Positions 8,339-17,907 of a stretch of 64,000 bases of DNA are shown here, one piece after another. The DNA lies in NCBI RefSeq assembly GCF_024347535.1, contig NZ_AP025497.1, forward strand, positions 1,488,001 through 1,552,000, written 5' to 3'. Both the position numbers and the translations under genes were made by a program. Below the pieces are notes generated by a model. That model saw only the letters and a program-made list of their open reading frames with translations. It did no database searches and was not told where the DNA came from. Source of the DNA: Vibrio kanaloae. Its GTDB lineage: Bacteria > Pseudomonadota > Gammaproteobacteria > Enterobacterales > Vibrionaceae. How positions within the stretch are numbered: the first letter of the stretch is position 1; each line of letters starts with the position of its first letter.

Positions 8339-8363
8339 AACCCACCCGTAAGGTGGGTTTTTT
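8339..8363 (+). terminator. Rho-independent terminator
   Basis: AACCCACC-CGTAA-GGTGGGTT followed by TTTT. It lies between the DUF302 gene and the kinase gene, about 40 bases before the kinase start. Confidence 0.75.
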
Positions 8364-8403
8364 GTCGCTGTCTTATGGGTTTTATCTGAATAGAGGAAGT
8401 CAT

Positions 8404-8919
8404 ATGAAAAAGATCGCGGTTTTTGGCAAGCCTGGGAGTGGAAAGTCCACAATCAGCAAAGCGTTAGCACTCGCTACAGGCATAGAGCTTCACCAGTTGG
8501 ACTCGATTGTTTATAAGGCCAACGGAGAGTTTGTTGAGCGTGAAGTGTTCGAGCAGGCTCATGAGAGCATACTTAGTTCAGAAAGCTGGATCATCGATGG
8601 ATTTGGCCCATTAGGTTCATTCAACACACGTTTAGAAGCCGCTGATACCTTGGTTTATATCGACCTTCCTTATCCAATTAGCTACTGGTTCGTCACCAAG
8701 CGAATGCTCAAAGGGTTGTTCGTTAAACCTGAAGGCTGGCCTGATGGAAGTTCAGTTATAAAAGGTACGATACAAAGTTATAAGACACTAAAACTGTGTC
8801 CTAAATTTTGGAATGACGACTTTAGAGCGCAGTTAGAATTGCGCGCTAAAGAGAAAGAGGTTCACATAATCAGAAGCGTGAGTGAATTGAATAATTTTGT
8901 TCGTCAACATGTCACTTAA
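8404..8919 (+). CDS. Adenylate-kinase-like P-loop protein
   Basis: 171 aa. Walker A GKPGSGKST at residues 7-15, then LHQLDSIVYK and SESWIIDGFG, the layout of the FlaR / topology-modulation group of small nucleoside- or shikimate-kinase-like proteins. ATG 8404 follows GAGGAAG at 8394-8400; the longer frame from 8329 runs through the terminator and is rejected. Substrate unknown. Confidence 0.75.
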   Translation: MKKIAVFGKPGSGKSTISKALALATGIELHQLDSIVYKANGEFVEREVFEQAHESILSSESWIIDGFGPLGSFNTRLEAADTLVYIDLPYPISYWFVTKRMLKGLFVKPEGWPDGSSVIKGTIQSYKTLKLCPKFWNDDFRAQLELRAKEKEVHIIRSVSELNNFVRQHVT

Positions 8920-9033
8920 CATGTATTGTTTTACCTTGCTATAAACGTTTTTATTTACTCATAACTTCATGAAAATATTTAGATTTAACTCAACATGTGG
9001 CATATTTTACATATGTTTGGTTTATACAAATAA

Positions 9034-9062
9034 AAACGGGAAGGCCTCGATGATCTTCCCGT
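9034..9062. terminator. Bidirectional terminator hairpin
   Basis: AACGGGAAG and CTTCCCGTT form a 9-bp perfect stem with an 11-base loop, between the kinase gene (+) and the convergent SEC-C gene (-). Confidence 0.65.
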
Positions 9063-9110
9063 TAAGTATTACTTAACTCAGCGTGCTATTGGCAGTTTGA
9101 ATAAGAAGCC

Positions 9111-9443
9111 TTATGCACAACACTTCTTGTATTTATTACCGCTACCGCAAGAACATGGGTCGTTACGGTTAGGCGTCTTTTCAAATGTCATTGTTTTTGG
9201 CTTGTTTAGCAGAATATCAAGCTCAAGCGTATTTTCTTCTTTCTCTGCGTTTACTGTTACGTTAACAAAGATAGTTTGTTCGGCTGCTAGCGCTTCAACT
9301 TCTGCTTTACGTGCTTCAGTTTGAACCGTTGCGACGATTGGAGATTCTTCAGTACCCGCTTTTACATCGCGGTTTACGTTGTAGCCAGCAAGAACGTGGT
9401 TCTGTCTTGTTTCAATACGGCCTTTGAAAAATAGTTTCGACAT
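9111..9443 (-). CDS. SEC-C motif protein (PBPRA1643-like)
   Basis: 110 aa. The C-terminus NRNDPCSCGSGNKYKKCC is a textbook SEC-C zinc motif, as in the tail of SecA. The first part (MSKLFFKGRIETRQNHV) matches the small Vibrionaceae SWIM/SEC-C family named after PBPRA1643. Function unknown; the motif commonly mediates ribosome or protein contacts. Confidence 0.8.
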   Translation of the reverse strand: MSKLFFKGRIETRQNHVLAGYNVNRDVKAGTEESPIVATVQTEARKAEVEALAAEQTIFVNVTVNAEKEENTLELDILLNKPKTMTFEKTPNRNDPCSCGSGNKYKKCCA

Positions 9444-9664
9444 TGGGTACTCAGTAAAATGTTGAATGGCGCTATTTTTAATGGTGATAGCGCAATGGAG
9501 CGGCGATTATACGCATATATTCAAATTGATAAAGCAGTGATGTGGCTGAAGCTTGTTTAGCTTAATCCAAAAGCAAACCGAATTTTTCCAGACCCGTTGA
9601 AGGGATAGTGTAGCGCTCGTAGAGGATTCAGATTGTGTTAAAACATAAATGTAAGGAGGTTATT

Positions 9665-10396
9665 TTGAAAAAGGTAGTTATTGTAACAGGCGGGAGCAGA
9701 GGTATTGGTGCTGCGACGTCTAAGTTGTTGGCCAGCAAGGGTTATGCCGTATGTGTTAACTTCATACACAATGAGTCGCGAGCTGAAGGTCTAGTGAACG
9801 AGATTCGCGAACAGGGCGGAACCGCGATTAGTGTACGTGCGGATGTCTCTGTTGAATCGGACGTGAAATCCTTATTTGAAATTGCTCGTAATAAATTAGG
9901 CTCAGTGACTCACTTGGTCAATAATGCCGGGATCTTGTTTACCCAATCTGCGTTGGTTGATATTGAATTTGACCGCTTTGAGAAAGTGATGAAATCGAAT
10001 GTGTCCAGCTGTTTCTTGTGTAGCAAAGCTTTCATTAAACAAGCCCCAGATGGTGGTTCGATAGTCAACGTTTCTTCCGCGGCCTCTAGAACGGGCGCAC
10101 CATTTGAATATGTGGATTATGCAGCATCGAAAGGCGCTATGGATTCGCTCACCAAAGGTTTATCGCTTGAATTGGCTTCCCGAAATATTCGAGTGAATGG
10201 CGTTAGACCGGGATGCATTTATACTGAAATGCACGCTGATGGTGGAGAGCCAGGGAGAGTGGATAGATTGGCATCACAGCTTCCACTTCAACGTGGTGGT
10301 ACACCAGAAGAAGTCGCTAATTCGATAGCATGGTTATTGTCTGATGAAGCTTCTTATGTAACAGGCTCGTTTATAGATATTGCAGGTGGTCGATAG
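9665..10396 (+). CDS. Short-chain dehydrogenase/reductase
   Basis: 243 aa from TTG 9665, with a strong AAGGAGG at 9653-9659. Rossmann motif VTGGSRGIGAA (residues 6-16), LVNNAGI, catalytic Ser in VNVSSAAS, YxxxK as YAASK, and PGCIYTEM; the end YVTGSFIDIAGGR is classical-SDR. NADP preference is suggested by the Arg after GGS. Substrate unknown. Confidence 0.85.
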   Translation: MKKVVIVTGGSRGIGAATSKLLASKGYAVCVNFIHNESRAEGLVNEIREQGGTAISVRADVSVESDVKSLFEIARNKLGSVTHLVNNAGILFTQSALVDIEFDRFEKVMKSNVSSCFLCSKAFIKQAPDGGSIVNVSSAASRTGAPFEYVDYAASKGAMDSLTKGLSLELASRNIRVNGVRPGCIYTEMHADGGEPGRVDRLASQLPLQRGGTPEEVANSIAWLLSDEASYVTGSFIDIAGGR

Positions 10397-10530
10397 AGCC
10401 TTGAAAGCAGGTCGCTAGATTGAGAAATAACAACCTAAAAAATTAGAATATGGTCAAGTAGTTGAAAATTTTGTGGTTAACTTATTGTTTATAAGAACAT
10501 AGTATAAGGATGAGTCGCATTGGGGGGCTT

Positions 10531-10782
10531 ATGATTAGTTGCAACGATTACGATTATATTGAGATTGTGTGTATGCACCGATACCCAATCAAGTTAACGC
10601 TGAAGTCTGGCGAACAGATTGAATGTGTTGGGTTAGATACCCAGCGCAATGACAGCCGTGAAGAGTGCATTAAAGTCAGTATTCAAGGTGTAGAACAACT
10701 TGTCGTACTCACAGACCTTTCCACACTAGAAGTTTGTGTCGACAACCCTCATTTTAAGCAGATTTCATTCAAAACGTCATAG
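10531..10782 (+). CDS. rof: Rho-binding antiterminator Rof
   Basis: 83 aa. MISCNDYDYIEIVCMHRYPIK is the characteristic start of Rof (YaeO), which binds the Rho primary RNA site and blocks termination. ATG 10531 is chosen because the family begins at MISCNDYD; the in-frame ATG at 10510 adds an atypical leader. The next small gene follows 8 bases after the stop. Confidence 0.8.
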   Translation: MISCNDYDYIEIVCMHRYPIKLTLKSGEQIECVGLDTQRNDSREECIKVSIQGVEQLVVLTDLSTLEVCVDNPHFKQISFKTS

Positions 10783-10790
10783 GCTTTCAA

Positions 10791-11024
10791 ATGAATAACA
10801 CCATAGAACAATGCTATTGCACCGCATGCCGAGAAGATACACAACACGTTGTGGTGTTGGTCAGAAAGACGAGTGCGTTTGCAGACAAACCTAACCAAAA
10901 GCGAAGCGAGTTTTGGGCAGGCGTGATAAAAGGTTGGTTCCTCGGCCCGTTTATCGCGTCAATGGATGAGTTTTCTCGTCATCTTGTCTGTGAAAAGTGT
11001 GGCCATAAAGAGATACAAGATTAG
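10791..11024 (+). CDS. Small protein with two CxxC pairs
   Basis: 77 aa with CYCTAC near the N-terminus and LVCEKCGHK at the C-terminus, so probably one zinc site, and a hydrophobic middle (FWAGVIKGWFLGPFIASM) that may associate with membrane. It follows rof by 8 bases, likely in the same transcript. Not recognised. Confidence 0.6.
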   Translation: MNNTIEQCYCTACREDTQHVVVLVRKTSAFADKPNQKRSEFWAGVIKGWFLGPFIASMDEFSRHLVCEKCGHKEIQD

Positions 11025-11082
11025 TTAAGATTATTTAAAAATTTAGTAGAGTTACGCGTCGATTGGCTTAGGAATAAAACGA

Positions 11083-11532
11083 ATGAAAGTAGAAATGATT
11101 GAAGCCGTGAAGGCGTATGGTTTTTCAGTAAGAACCACCAATACCGATGAGATGGACCCAGCAACAGCCAAGATAGGGCAATTGTGGCAGGGCTTTTTTG
11201 ACCAAGCATTTCCGAAATTAACACCGGATTCAAAAGTGTATGGCGTTTACACTAACTACGAGTCTGACTTTACGGGCGAATTTGATGTTATCGCGTGTAC
11301 TAATGCACTTACGGATCAGAATTTAGATGCGCTTGTAGAAACCGAAATAGAGGCGGGTAAGTACTTAACGTTTTCTGCTGAAGGTGAATTACCACAAGCT
11401 GTGATCGATCTATGGGGTGAAGTGTGGGCGTATTTCAACGCTGCTGACTGCCCACATGTGAGAACTTACACGACAGATTTCGAATTCTACAAAGGTGAAA
11501 CTGAAGTCGAGATTTCGATAGCGATCAAGTGA
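11083..11532 (+). CDS. GyrI-like effector-binding protein
   Basis: 149 aa. The pattern IGQLWQGFFDQAFPKL, then VYGVYTNYESDFTGEFDV, then YLTFSAEGELPQAVIDLWGEVW matches stand-alone AraC effector-binding / GyrI-like domains, which bind small hydrophobic ligands or DNA gyrase. No DNA-binding domain is attached. Ligand unknown. Confidence 0.7.
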   Translation: MKVEMIEAVKAYGFSVRTTNTDEMDPATAKIGQLWQGFFDQAFPKLTPDSKVYGVYTNYESDFTGEFDVIACTNALTDQNLDALVETEIEAGKYLTFSAEGELPQAVIDLWGEVWAYFNAADCPHVRTYTTDFEFYKGETEVEISIAIK

Positions 11533-11548
11533 TTGGTTTAAAGAGTAC

Positions 11549-11599
11549 AAAGGCTTAACTTAGACTGTGATGTCTAATCAAGAGATGGGTTAAGCCTTT
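11549..11599. terminator. Nested hairpin, probable terminator
   Basis: AAAGGCTTAAC at 11,549 pairs perfectly with GTTAAGCCTTT at 11,589, and an inner hairpin TTAGAC/GTCTAA sits at 11,560-11,577. It lies between two convergent genes; the flanking A and T bases suit a bidirectional terminator. Confidence 0.5.
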
Positions 11600-11723
11600 G
11601 AATATCTGTTCATTACAAAGAAGATACAGTGTCACGTAACTACTTTAATACCTAGGAATTATCTATTCCAGAGTTCCCCAAGATCACCCCAGATACACTT
11701 AAGTCACCCAAAATTCTCTTAAG

Positions 11724-12395
11724 TCATCCAAAAAGACAATCTTGCTTGGTTTCATTCCACAAAGGGTATTGCTTCATGACTTGGGTGTAGAGCTTACTTT
11801 CGAGATGCGATCTTAACCAACGTCCTACGTTTTGGTATTCCGATTTCACAAACCACTTCTTTTCGACTCGCACAAACTGACTGACAAAAGGCATCACAGC
11901 AAAATCGGCCAAGCTTGGGGTTTCTCCAAAAAAGTAGGGCTGATCGGTGAGTCGCGCTTCTAACTGACTAATGAAGGTTTCGCAGGCTTGTCGGCGTTGT
12001 TCAACATCGATGTTTCGGTAACGAACCGATGCACGATACTTTTCTAAGTGACCAATAAATTCTTCATCGCTGGTTTTAATGAGCTGTTGAACTTGTTCGC
12101 TAAGCGCTGGATTGCTTGAACGTAGAAGATCTTGAGGATCGTTTTGTTGAAGTGCCCAGTTCATCACATCTAAGCTCTGTTCAATGACTTGACCATTGCG
12201 TAACACCAATACAGGCACTGTTCCTTTTGGCGAACTGGCCAATAGTTCGCTAGGCTTGTCTTTGGTAACGATTTCTCGAAGTAACACTTTTTGCTGTGAT
12301 AGTGCGATGCCCATTCGTCCGCGCATTGCATAAGGGCAACGACGCAAAGAATAAAGGATAGGTAGATCGGATTCGTTCGGCATTATTGAGGTCAT
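11724..12395 (-). CDS. Glutathione S-transferase family protein
   Basis: 223 aa. Thioredoxin-fold N-terminus with LRRCPYAMRGRM (a CPYA-type active-site cysteine near residue 20) and the cis-Pro block GTVPVLVL, then an all-alpha C-terminal domain with YFFGETPSLADFAVMPF, the conserved GST N-capping region. A redox or conjugating role is likely. Divergent from the U32 gene with 92 bases between. Confidence 0.8.
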   Translation of the reverse strand: MTSIMPNESDLPILYSLRRCPYAMRGRMGIALSQQKVLLREIVTKDKPSELLASSPKGTVPVLVLRNGQVIEQSLDVMNWALQQNDPQDLLRSSNPALSEQVQQLIKTSDEEFIGHLEKYRASVRYRNIDVEQRRQACETFISQLEARLTDQPYFFGETPSLADFAVMPFVSQFVRVEKKWFVKSEYQNVGRWLRSHLESKLYTQVMKQYPLWNETKQDCLFG

Positions 12396-12487
12396 TTAGT
12401 TTGAAAAGTGTTGTACGGTGGTAAAGAGATCGTGATGTGGGTAGAATACGCGGCTTAAAAATTATAAGTAAGTGAGCGACTTCAAAA

Positions 12488-14743
12488 ATGAGCAGAAAAA
12501 TTGAGTTATTAGCCCCAGGTGGCGATGTAGAAGCGATAAAAGCCGCCATCGTAGCGGGTGCTAATGCAGTTTATTGTGGTTTAGACACATTCAACGCTCG
12601 TAACAGAGCTTCTAACCTATCGTTAGACGAATTGAATGGTGTGATTCGCCTTGCTCATGAATACGGCTGTGAAGTGTTCCTGACTCTTAACGTTGTGCTA
12701 CTGGAGCATGAGACTAAGAGCATCACCAAACTGCTGAACCAGCTTGTGAACACCAAAGTGGACGGCATCATTGTTCAAGACTTGGGTTTATTCAACCTGG
12801 TTAAGAAGCATTTCCCATCATTAGACGTTCACGCGTCGACTCAGTTAACTACGCACAACGAAGGCCAGATTAAGTTCTTGTCTAAGATTGGCGCGACACG
12901 CGTTAACTTGTCTCGTGAGTTGAACCTGCCTGAAATCAAGATGCTGACGGAAGTGGCACACGATCACGACGTACTAACCGAAGTGTTCGTACACGGCGCT
13001 CTGTGTATCGCATTCTCTGGTCAATGTTACTCAAGCTCAGTAAGTGTGGGTAACTCAGGTAACCGTGGTCGTTGTAGCCAAGCGTGTCGTGATGAATACG
13101 AAATCACCAACGCGGGCAACAAGTTCCCACTCAACCTGAAAGATAACTCAGCTTACTACGACCTACCTGAATTGGTTGACGCGAAAGTCGACTCACTGAA
13201 AGTAGAAGGCCGTATTAAAGGCGCACACTACGTTTACACTGTGGTAGACACATGGCGTAAACAGATTGATAGCTTTGTAGAAAGTGGTTTGTTGATCGAA
13301 GACGATTCGAACCTGCACAAAGTATTCAACCGTGATTTCACCAACTCTTTCCTAAAGGGCAACCTAACAAAAGACATGTTCATCGATAACCCGCGCGACA
13401 ACAGTATGAACTACGCTGTTGAGAAAGCGACGGAGCAGAACAACGAAATCTCAGTCGTACAAATTCAAGAAGTGACCAACGAACTTCACCAGGCGAAAGA
13501 CGTTCTTGGTAACGAAATGCGTGACAAGATCGAGTTCCTTGATATTCGTAAGACACCAGTAGCCCTGTCGTTCAGTGCAAAAGTGGGTCAACCATTTACG
13601 GTGACTGTGAACACGCCAAAAGAGAACTTTACCCTTCAATCTAAATCGCTATTGAAAGCGGTTGAAGAGAAGGCGATCACTCAAGAGCTACTTGAGAAGC
13701 GATTCAAAAACGTGAAGAGTGCAGTTCACACACTAGAAAGCCACAATTTCAGTGAAGTGGATGCAGGTTTGTTGATTCCTTTAAAAGAAGTTTCAGACCT
13801 GAAAGATGAGATCGACTTCATTCTGAACGGCTCTGTGGAAGTGATTAAGCACGTTGAAGTGCCAGCACTGCCTCAACACCCTAAAGTGAACGAGAAGCCG
13901 ACGATGTCGATGCTTATCGCCGATGTAGAAGACTTACACCTGTGTGACGTGACTGACGCGGATGTTTACTTCAAACTTCCAGAAAGCTTCAAGAAGCGTT
14001 GTAACAAGTACATCGATATCTTGGCATCAAACCCACGTTTGATTCCTTGGTTCCCAGCGGTATTGATCGGTAAAGATTACGACGAAGCGGTTCGTATTCT
14101 TGAAGAGATTAAGCCAGCTCGCATCGTAACCAACAACACGGGTATTGCTTACAAAGCTTATGAGATGGGCATTGAGTGGGTTGCAGGCCCGTTTATGAAC
14201 ACAACCAACTCTCACGCACTGGTTACTCTGAGAGAAGAGCTGAACTGTGCCGGCGCATTCATTTCGAACGAGATTAACAAAGGTCAGATTCGTCATATTC
14301 GCCGCCCAGAGAACTTCAAACTGTTCTACAGCATTTACCACCCAATCTTGATGATGACCAGCCGTCAGTGTTTCTTCCAAAGAACGGTGGGTTGTAACAA
14401 GCCAAGCATTGAAGCGGGTTGTATGTTGAAGTGTGAGAAAGCAACCACGATTACCAACGTGAAAGGCATCTCTTTCGCGGTTGATAAACAGAAGGGTGGC
14501 TACCCAAGCATTTACAACCACGAGCAGTTCTTGAACCATGACGCAGTGACTGATTTCTCTGGTCTGTTCGACGAGTTCTTCATTGACCTAACCAACATCG
14601 GTGCAGGTTCTAAAGAAGTGAAAGACAAAGTCGAGCTTATTAAGCATTTCGAAGCGCTACTGAACGGCGTTGAAGGTTCACAACAGAACCTAGAGCAGAT
14701 GGTTGAAGTTCGAACTAATGCTCAATACGTTCAAGGTTTATAA
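12488..14743 (+). CDS. rlhA: U32 family protein, RlhA-like (23S rRNA C2501 hydroxylation)
   Basis: 751 aa. N-terminal TIM-barrel U32 block: LLAPGGDVEAIKAAIVAGA, AVYCG, VHASTQ, and the cysteine cluster GQCYSSSVSVGNSGNRGRC...CR that holds an iron-sulfur cluster in RlhA/TrhP/UbiU-V relatives; a second domain carries further cysteines (QCFFQRTVGCNKPSIEAGC). In E. coli RlhA (YdcP) hydroxylates C2501 of 23S rRNA using prephenate. This protein is longer than E. coli RlhA, so the symbol is likely but not certain. Confidence 0.75.
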   Translation: MSRKIELLAPGGDVEAIKAAIVAGANAVYCGLDTFNARNRASNLSLDELNGVIRLAHEYGCEVFLTLNVVLLEHETKSITKLLNQLVNTKVDGIIVQDLGLFNLVKKHFPSLDVHASTQLTTHNEGQIKFLSKIGATRVNLSRELNLPEIKMLTEVAHDHDVLTEVFVHGALCIAFSGQCYSSSVSVGNSGNRGRCSQACRDEYEITNAGNKFPLNLKDNSAYYDLPELVDAKVDSLKVEGRIKGAHYVYTVVDTWRKQIDSFVESGLLIEDDSNLHKVFNRDFTNSFLKGNLTKDMFIDNPRDNSMNYAVEKATEQNNEISVVQIQEVTNELHQAKDVLGNEMRDKIEFLDIRKTPVALSFSAKVGQPFTVTVNTPKENFTLQSKSLLKAVEEKAITQELLEKRFKNVKSAVHTLESHNFSEVDAGLLIPLKEVSDLKDEIDFILNGSVEVIKHVEVPALPQHPKVNEKPTMSMLIADVEDLHLCDVTDADVYFKLPESFKKRCNKYIDILASNPRLIPWFPAVLIGKDYDEAVRILEEIKPARIVTNNTGIAYKAYEMGIEWVAGPFMNTTNSHALVTLREELNCAGAFISNEINKGQIRHIRRPENFKLFYSIYHPILMMTSRQCFFQRTVGCNKPSIEAGCMLKCEKATTITNVKGISFAVDKQKGGYPSIYNHEQFLNHDAVTDFSGLFDEFFIDLTNIGAGSKEVKDKVELIKHFEALLNGVEGSQQNLEQMVEVRTNAQYVQGL

Positions 14744-14787
14744 CGCTTAAACGCGTAACTGCTTATAAGCACTCTGAACCAATAAAC

Positions 14788-14816
14788 AAAAGGCCACTCA
14801 ATCGAGTGGCCTTTTT
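14788..14816 (+). terminator. Rho-independent terminator
   Basis: AAAGGCCACTC-AATC-GAGTGGCCTTTTT: an 11-bp perfect stem with a T tract, about 45 bases after the U32 gene. It also works on the other strand for the convergent thioesterase gene. Confidence 0.9.
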
Positions 14817-14858
14817 AATGTCTGAAACTTTCTGAGTCTTTCTCAATCAGCGAATACG

Positions 14859-15323
14859 TTATTCCGTCACCGCTTCTTGTTTGAAGCATGGGCTTTTCAA
14901 CGTGTTCATCTTTTCGATTTCATTGGTCAAGCGCAGCGAGAGCAGGGCTTTTTGGTTCGAAGCAAAATCAAACATCACGATAGTCGCAGTACCAACGGTC
15001 GTCACTTTCTGCTGAGCCTTACTGACAATGGTGTATTCCATAGTGAACCGATCATCTTGAATGTCGGTAACACGTGAGCCAACCATCAAGGTATCCGGAT
15101 ACGTGACTGGGCGGAAATACTTACAGTAAGTGTCACCAAGAACAGGGCCAACTTTGGTAATCGCCATCTCTTCCATCAACTCAACGTGCTTGAAAAAATC
15201 TAAGCGAGCGGTTTCGAAATAGCGAAAATACACCGCGTTGTTAACGTGATTAAGTGCATCCATTTCTCCCCAAGCGACAGGTATTTCTGTTACTACCGGG
15301 TAGTCAGACAATAATTCTTCCAT
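14859..15323 (-). CDS. Acyl-CoA thioesterase, hot-dog fold
   Basis: 154 aa. WGEMDALNHVNNAVYFRYFE near residues 19-38 is the 4HBT/YbgC-like active-site segment with the catalytic Asp, followed by the hot-dog strands (VTYPDTLMVGSRVTDI). Hydrolyses acyl-CoA thioesters; chain specificity unknown. About 200 bases separate it from the ABC exporter gene on the same strand. Confidence 0.8.
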   Translation of the reverse strand: MEELLSDYPVVTEIPVAWGEMDALNHVNNAVYFRYFETARLDFFKHVELMEEMAITKVGPVLGDTYCKYFRPVTYPDTLMVGSRVTDIQDDRFTMEYTIVSKAQQKVTTVGTATIVMFDFASNQKALLSLRLTNEIEKMNTLKSPCFKQEAVTE

Positions 15324-15521
15324 GCGAACCCTCTTATTGTTATCTGTGTAATTAATGTTATCTGGGTAATTAACGTTATCTGCTTATTCTTCAGCGGGAT
15401 AAGTTGTTATTGGAATAAAAATCCTACCGCCAAATTAACAAAACCGCAACATGTGTGATTCAAGTTTTTGAAGCTTGAAACCACACAATGTCAGTGACTT
15501 AGTTGCACATCCACTTAATGA

Positions 15522-17345
15522 TTACGCACTAAGGTGTTTGAATTGCAGCTCAACCAAGCGTTGGTACAATTCGCAGCTATTGATGAGAGACTGGTGGTCG
15601 CCGATGTCTACTAGCTGTCCTTTATCGAGCACTGCAATCTGGTCGGCGTGTTTAATTGTTGATAATCGATGAGCGATAATGATCGTCGTTCTGCCACGCA
15701 TCAACTCTTCTAACGCTTGTTGTACGTGATGCTCACTTTCACTGTCTAGCGCGCTGGTTGCTTCGTCCAACAATAGAATATTCGGATCTTTCAAGATGGC
15801 ACGTGCGATGGCAATACGTTGTCTCTGTCCGCCAGAAAGCCTTACACCGCGTTCACCAAGAAAGCTATTGTAGCCATAAGGCAGGTTTTGAATGAACTCG
15901 TGTGCGTGCGCTTTCTTCGCTGCTTCGATAACTTGCTCGTCTGTTGCCTGCGGGTTGCCGTAGCGAATATTATGGAACACATCGTTGCTGAACAGAGCAG
16001 GTTGCTGCGGCACCAATGCCATCTGCTTTCTTAGCTCGTTAGGATCAAACTGATTCAGTTCAATACCGCCTAAGGTGACTTTACCCACTTGTGGGTCGTA
16101 AAAACGTTGCAGCAGTTCGAACAGGGTAGTTTTACCCGCGCCAGACGGGCCAACCAATGCCAACACTTTGCCTTCATGGGCAGTGAGCGTGAGGTTGCTT
16201 GTTGCGGGTTGGTCCGGTCTTGATGGGTAACAGAAAGTCACATCATCAAATGCGACTTCTGGCGTTACGTTAGCAAGCGAAGTTGGATTCGCAACTGGCG
16301 CAACAATATGGCTTTCAACTTGTAGGATCTCGATTAAGCGCTCGGTCGCACCTGCCGCCCGTTGCAGTTCGCCCATCACTTCTGAAATCGTACCTAATGA
16401 TGAAGCAACCATGATTGCGTAGAACACAAACGCGGCTAGATCGCCCGCCGACATGGTGCCGTTGATAACATCACTGCCACCAACCCAAAGCATGCCTGCG
16501 ATAGCACTGAATACAATCACGATAACACCAGAGATAAGAATCGCGCGCTGTTTTACACGCTGACGACCAATCTCATAAGCCTTTTCCACTTCTACCTCGA
16601 ATGACGCTTTCTCTTGTTCTTCTCGGCTGTAGCTTTGCACGGTTTTAATGTGCTCAATCGCTTCACCTGCGTAAGAACCGACATCAGACATCGAATCTTG
16701 GCTTTGACGAGACAAGGCTCTCACACGACGCCCGTACACAAGAATCGGAATCAAGATAAATGGCACCGAGGCCAATACAATCAACGTCAGCTTAATATTG
16801 GTCGCAAACAGCATGATGATCGCACCAATACACATCAACGCGCTGCGCATCGCCATAGAGAACGACGAACCTATGATGCTTTGAAGCAGAGTGGTGTCCG
16901 TTGTGATGCGCGACATGATGTCGCCACTGCCATTGGTCTCGAAGTAACTCGGATGCAGTGTCACGACATGATTGAAAACCGATAAGCGAATGTCTGCACT
17001 CACGCGTTCCCCAACAGAAGAAACCAAATAGAAGCGGAAGAAAGTACCAATCGAGATCAACACGACCACGACCATGATGAACTGGATTGCGCTGCCTAAA
17101 TCTGAGAGTGATTGTTGGCTAAAACCTTGGTCGATGAGAAGACGAATACCGTGTCCGACTGAAAGGGTTAAGCTCGCCGTGAAGACCAACGCGATCAACG
17201 CAGCAATAACACGACCTTTATAAGGCTGAATGAATTTACTCAGCTCAAACAAAATACTGAGGCTTTTTTTCTCAGGTTTGGCATCGGGATTCTTTTGAGT
17301 CTGTCGCTGGTTTGAGTCGAGCGTAGAAGAGACATCGTTTTGCAT
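15522..17345 (-). CDS. ABC exporter, fused permease-ATPase
   Basis: 607 aa, an ABCB/MsbA-type half-transporter that works as an inner-membrane homodimer. Residues 40-330 hold six membrane segments (first FIQPYKGRVIAALIALVF). The ATPase domain has Walker A GPSGAGKTT near residue 402, the signature LSGGQRQRIAIARAI, Walker B ILLLDEATSALD and switch His in IIAHRLST. Expected to export lipids or hydrophobic compounds; whether a drug exporter or lipid flippase cannot be decided. Confidence 0.85.
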   Translation of the reverse strand: MQNDVSSTLDSNQRQTQKNPDAKPEKKSLSILFELSKFIQPYKGRVIAALIALVFTASLTLSVGHGIRLLIDQGFSQQSLSDLGSAIQFIMVVVVLISIGTFFRFYLVSSVGERVSADIRLSVFNHVVTLHPSYFETNGSGDIMSRITTDTTLLQSIIGSSFSMAMRSALMCIGAIIMLFATNIKLTLIVLASVPFILIPILVYGRRVRALSRQSQDSMSDVGSYAGEAIEHIKTVQSYSREEQEKASFEVEVEKAYEIGRQRVKQRAILISGVIVIVFSAIAGMLWVGGSDVINGTMSAGDLAAFVFYAIMVASSLGTISEVMGELQRAAGATERLIEILQVESHIVAPVANPTSLANVTPEVAFDDVTFCYPSRPDQPATSNLTLTAHEGKVLALVGPSGAGKTTLFELLQRFYDPQVGKVTLGGIELNQFDPNELRKQMALVPQQPALFSNDVFHNIRYGNPQATDEQVIEAAKKAHAHEFIQNLPYGYNSFLGERGVRLSGGQRQRIAIARAILKDPNILLLDEATSALDSESEHHVQQALEELMRGRTTIIIAHRLSTIKHADQIAVLDKGQLVDIGDHQSLINSCELYQRLVELQFKHLSA

Positions 17346-17907
17346 ATGACTGCCTTAATGTGTTGTCGCTTTAAAAATAGATGGCTTGTTGCTTATGACT
17401 AATTGCTTATGGTTTATGACTTATTGCCTGTACTGCGCGTTGTTCGCTGGAAAGTCATTGTTGTTGAGAATAGAACCCATTAAAGCATTTATTGCGCTGT
17501 GACGCTCCCCAGGAAACTCAATTTCCAATATTTCCTCACCACTAAGTGAATAATTCAAAACGACCTTAAAGGAAAACTAAGCATTTTGATCCAGCCAGTG
17601 TGATAGGAAAGATGGGTGTTTAACCCTAATTTTTATGCAAGTAAATTAGCGTTAATAGGAGAGTGCGCTCATAAGTTAGCAATCGAGTGATGATTTATAA
17701 ATTGACAGTAAAACGTTTGCTATTTATCTCGATATTAACTTTATCAATGGCTTGCAACTTTTAGTTGTAAGACCAGTTATAGCGACTGTTTTTTACGCAA
17801 TATTTGTTACAAAAATTCAACAAAGTAGTTTTTTATACATTTTTCTTGCATAAAACCTCGGATTGAATAGAATAACCAGTAAATGACAATCAATGCAGTA
17901 TTGTGGC
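17346..17907. other. Intergenic region between divergent genes
   Basis: 562 bases upstream of both the ABC exporter and artP. It holds a short imperfect repeat of GCTTATG/TTATGACTTATTGC at about 17,390-17,430 and a T-rich stretch at 17,790-17,850. Promoters for both genes must lie here but no -35/-10 pair is convincing. No ORF worth calling. Confidence 0.5.

Noticed and set aside
14027..14539. 170-codon minus-strand ORF within the U32 gene
   Set aside because: A shadow of the strongly coding + strand frame; no family resemblance and no ribosome site.
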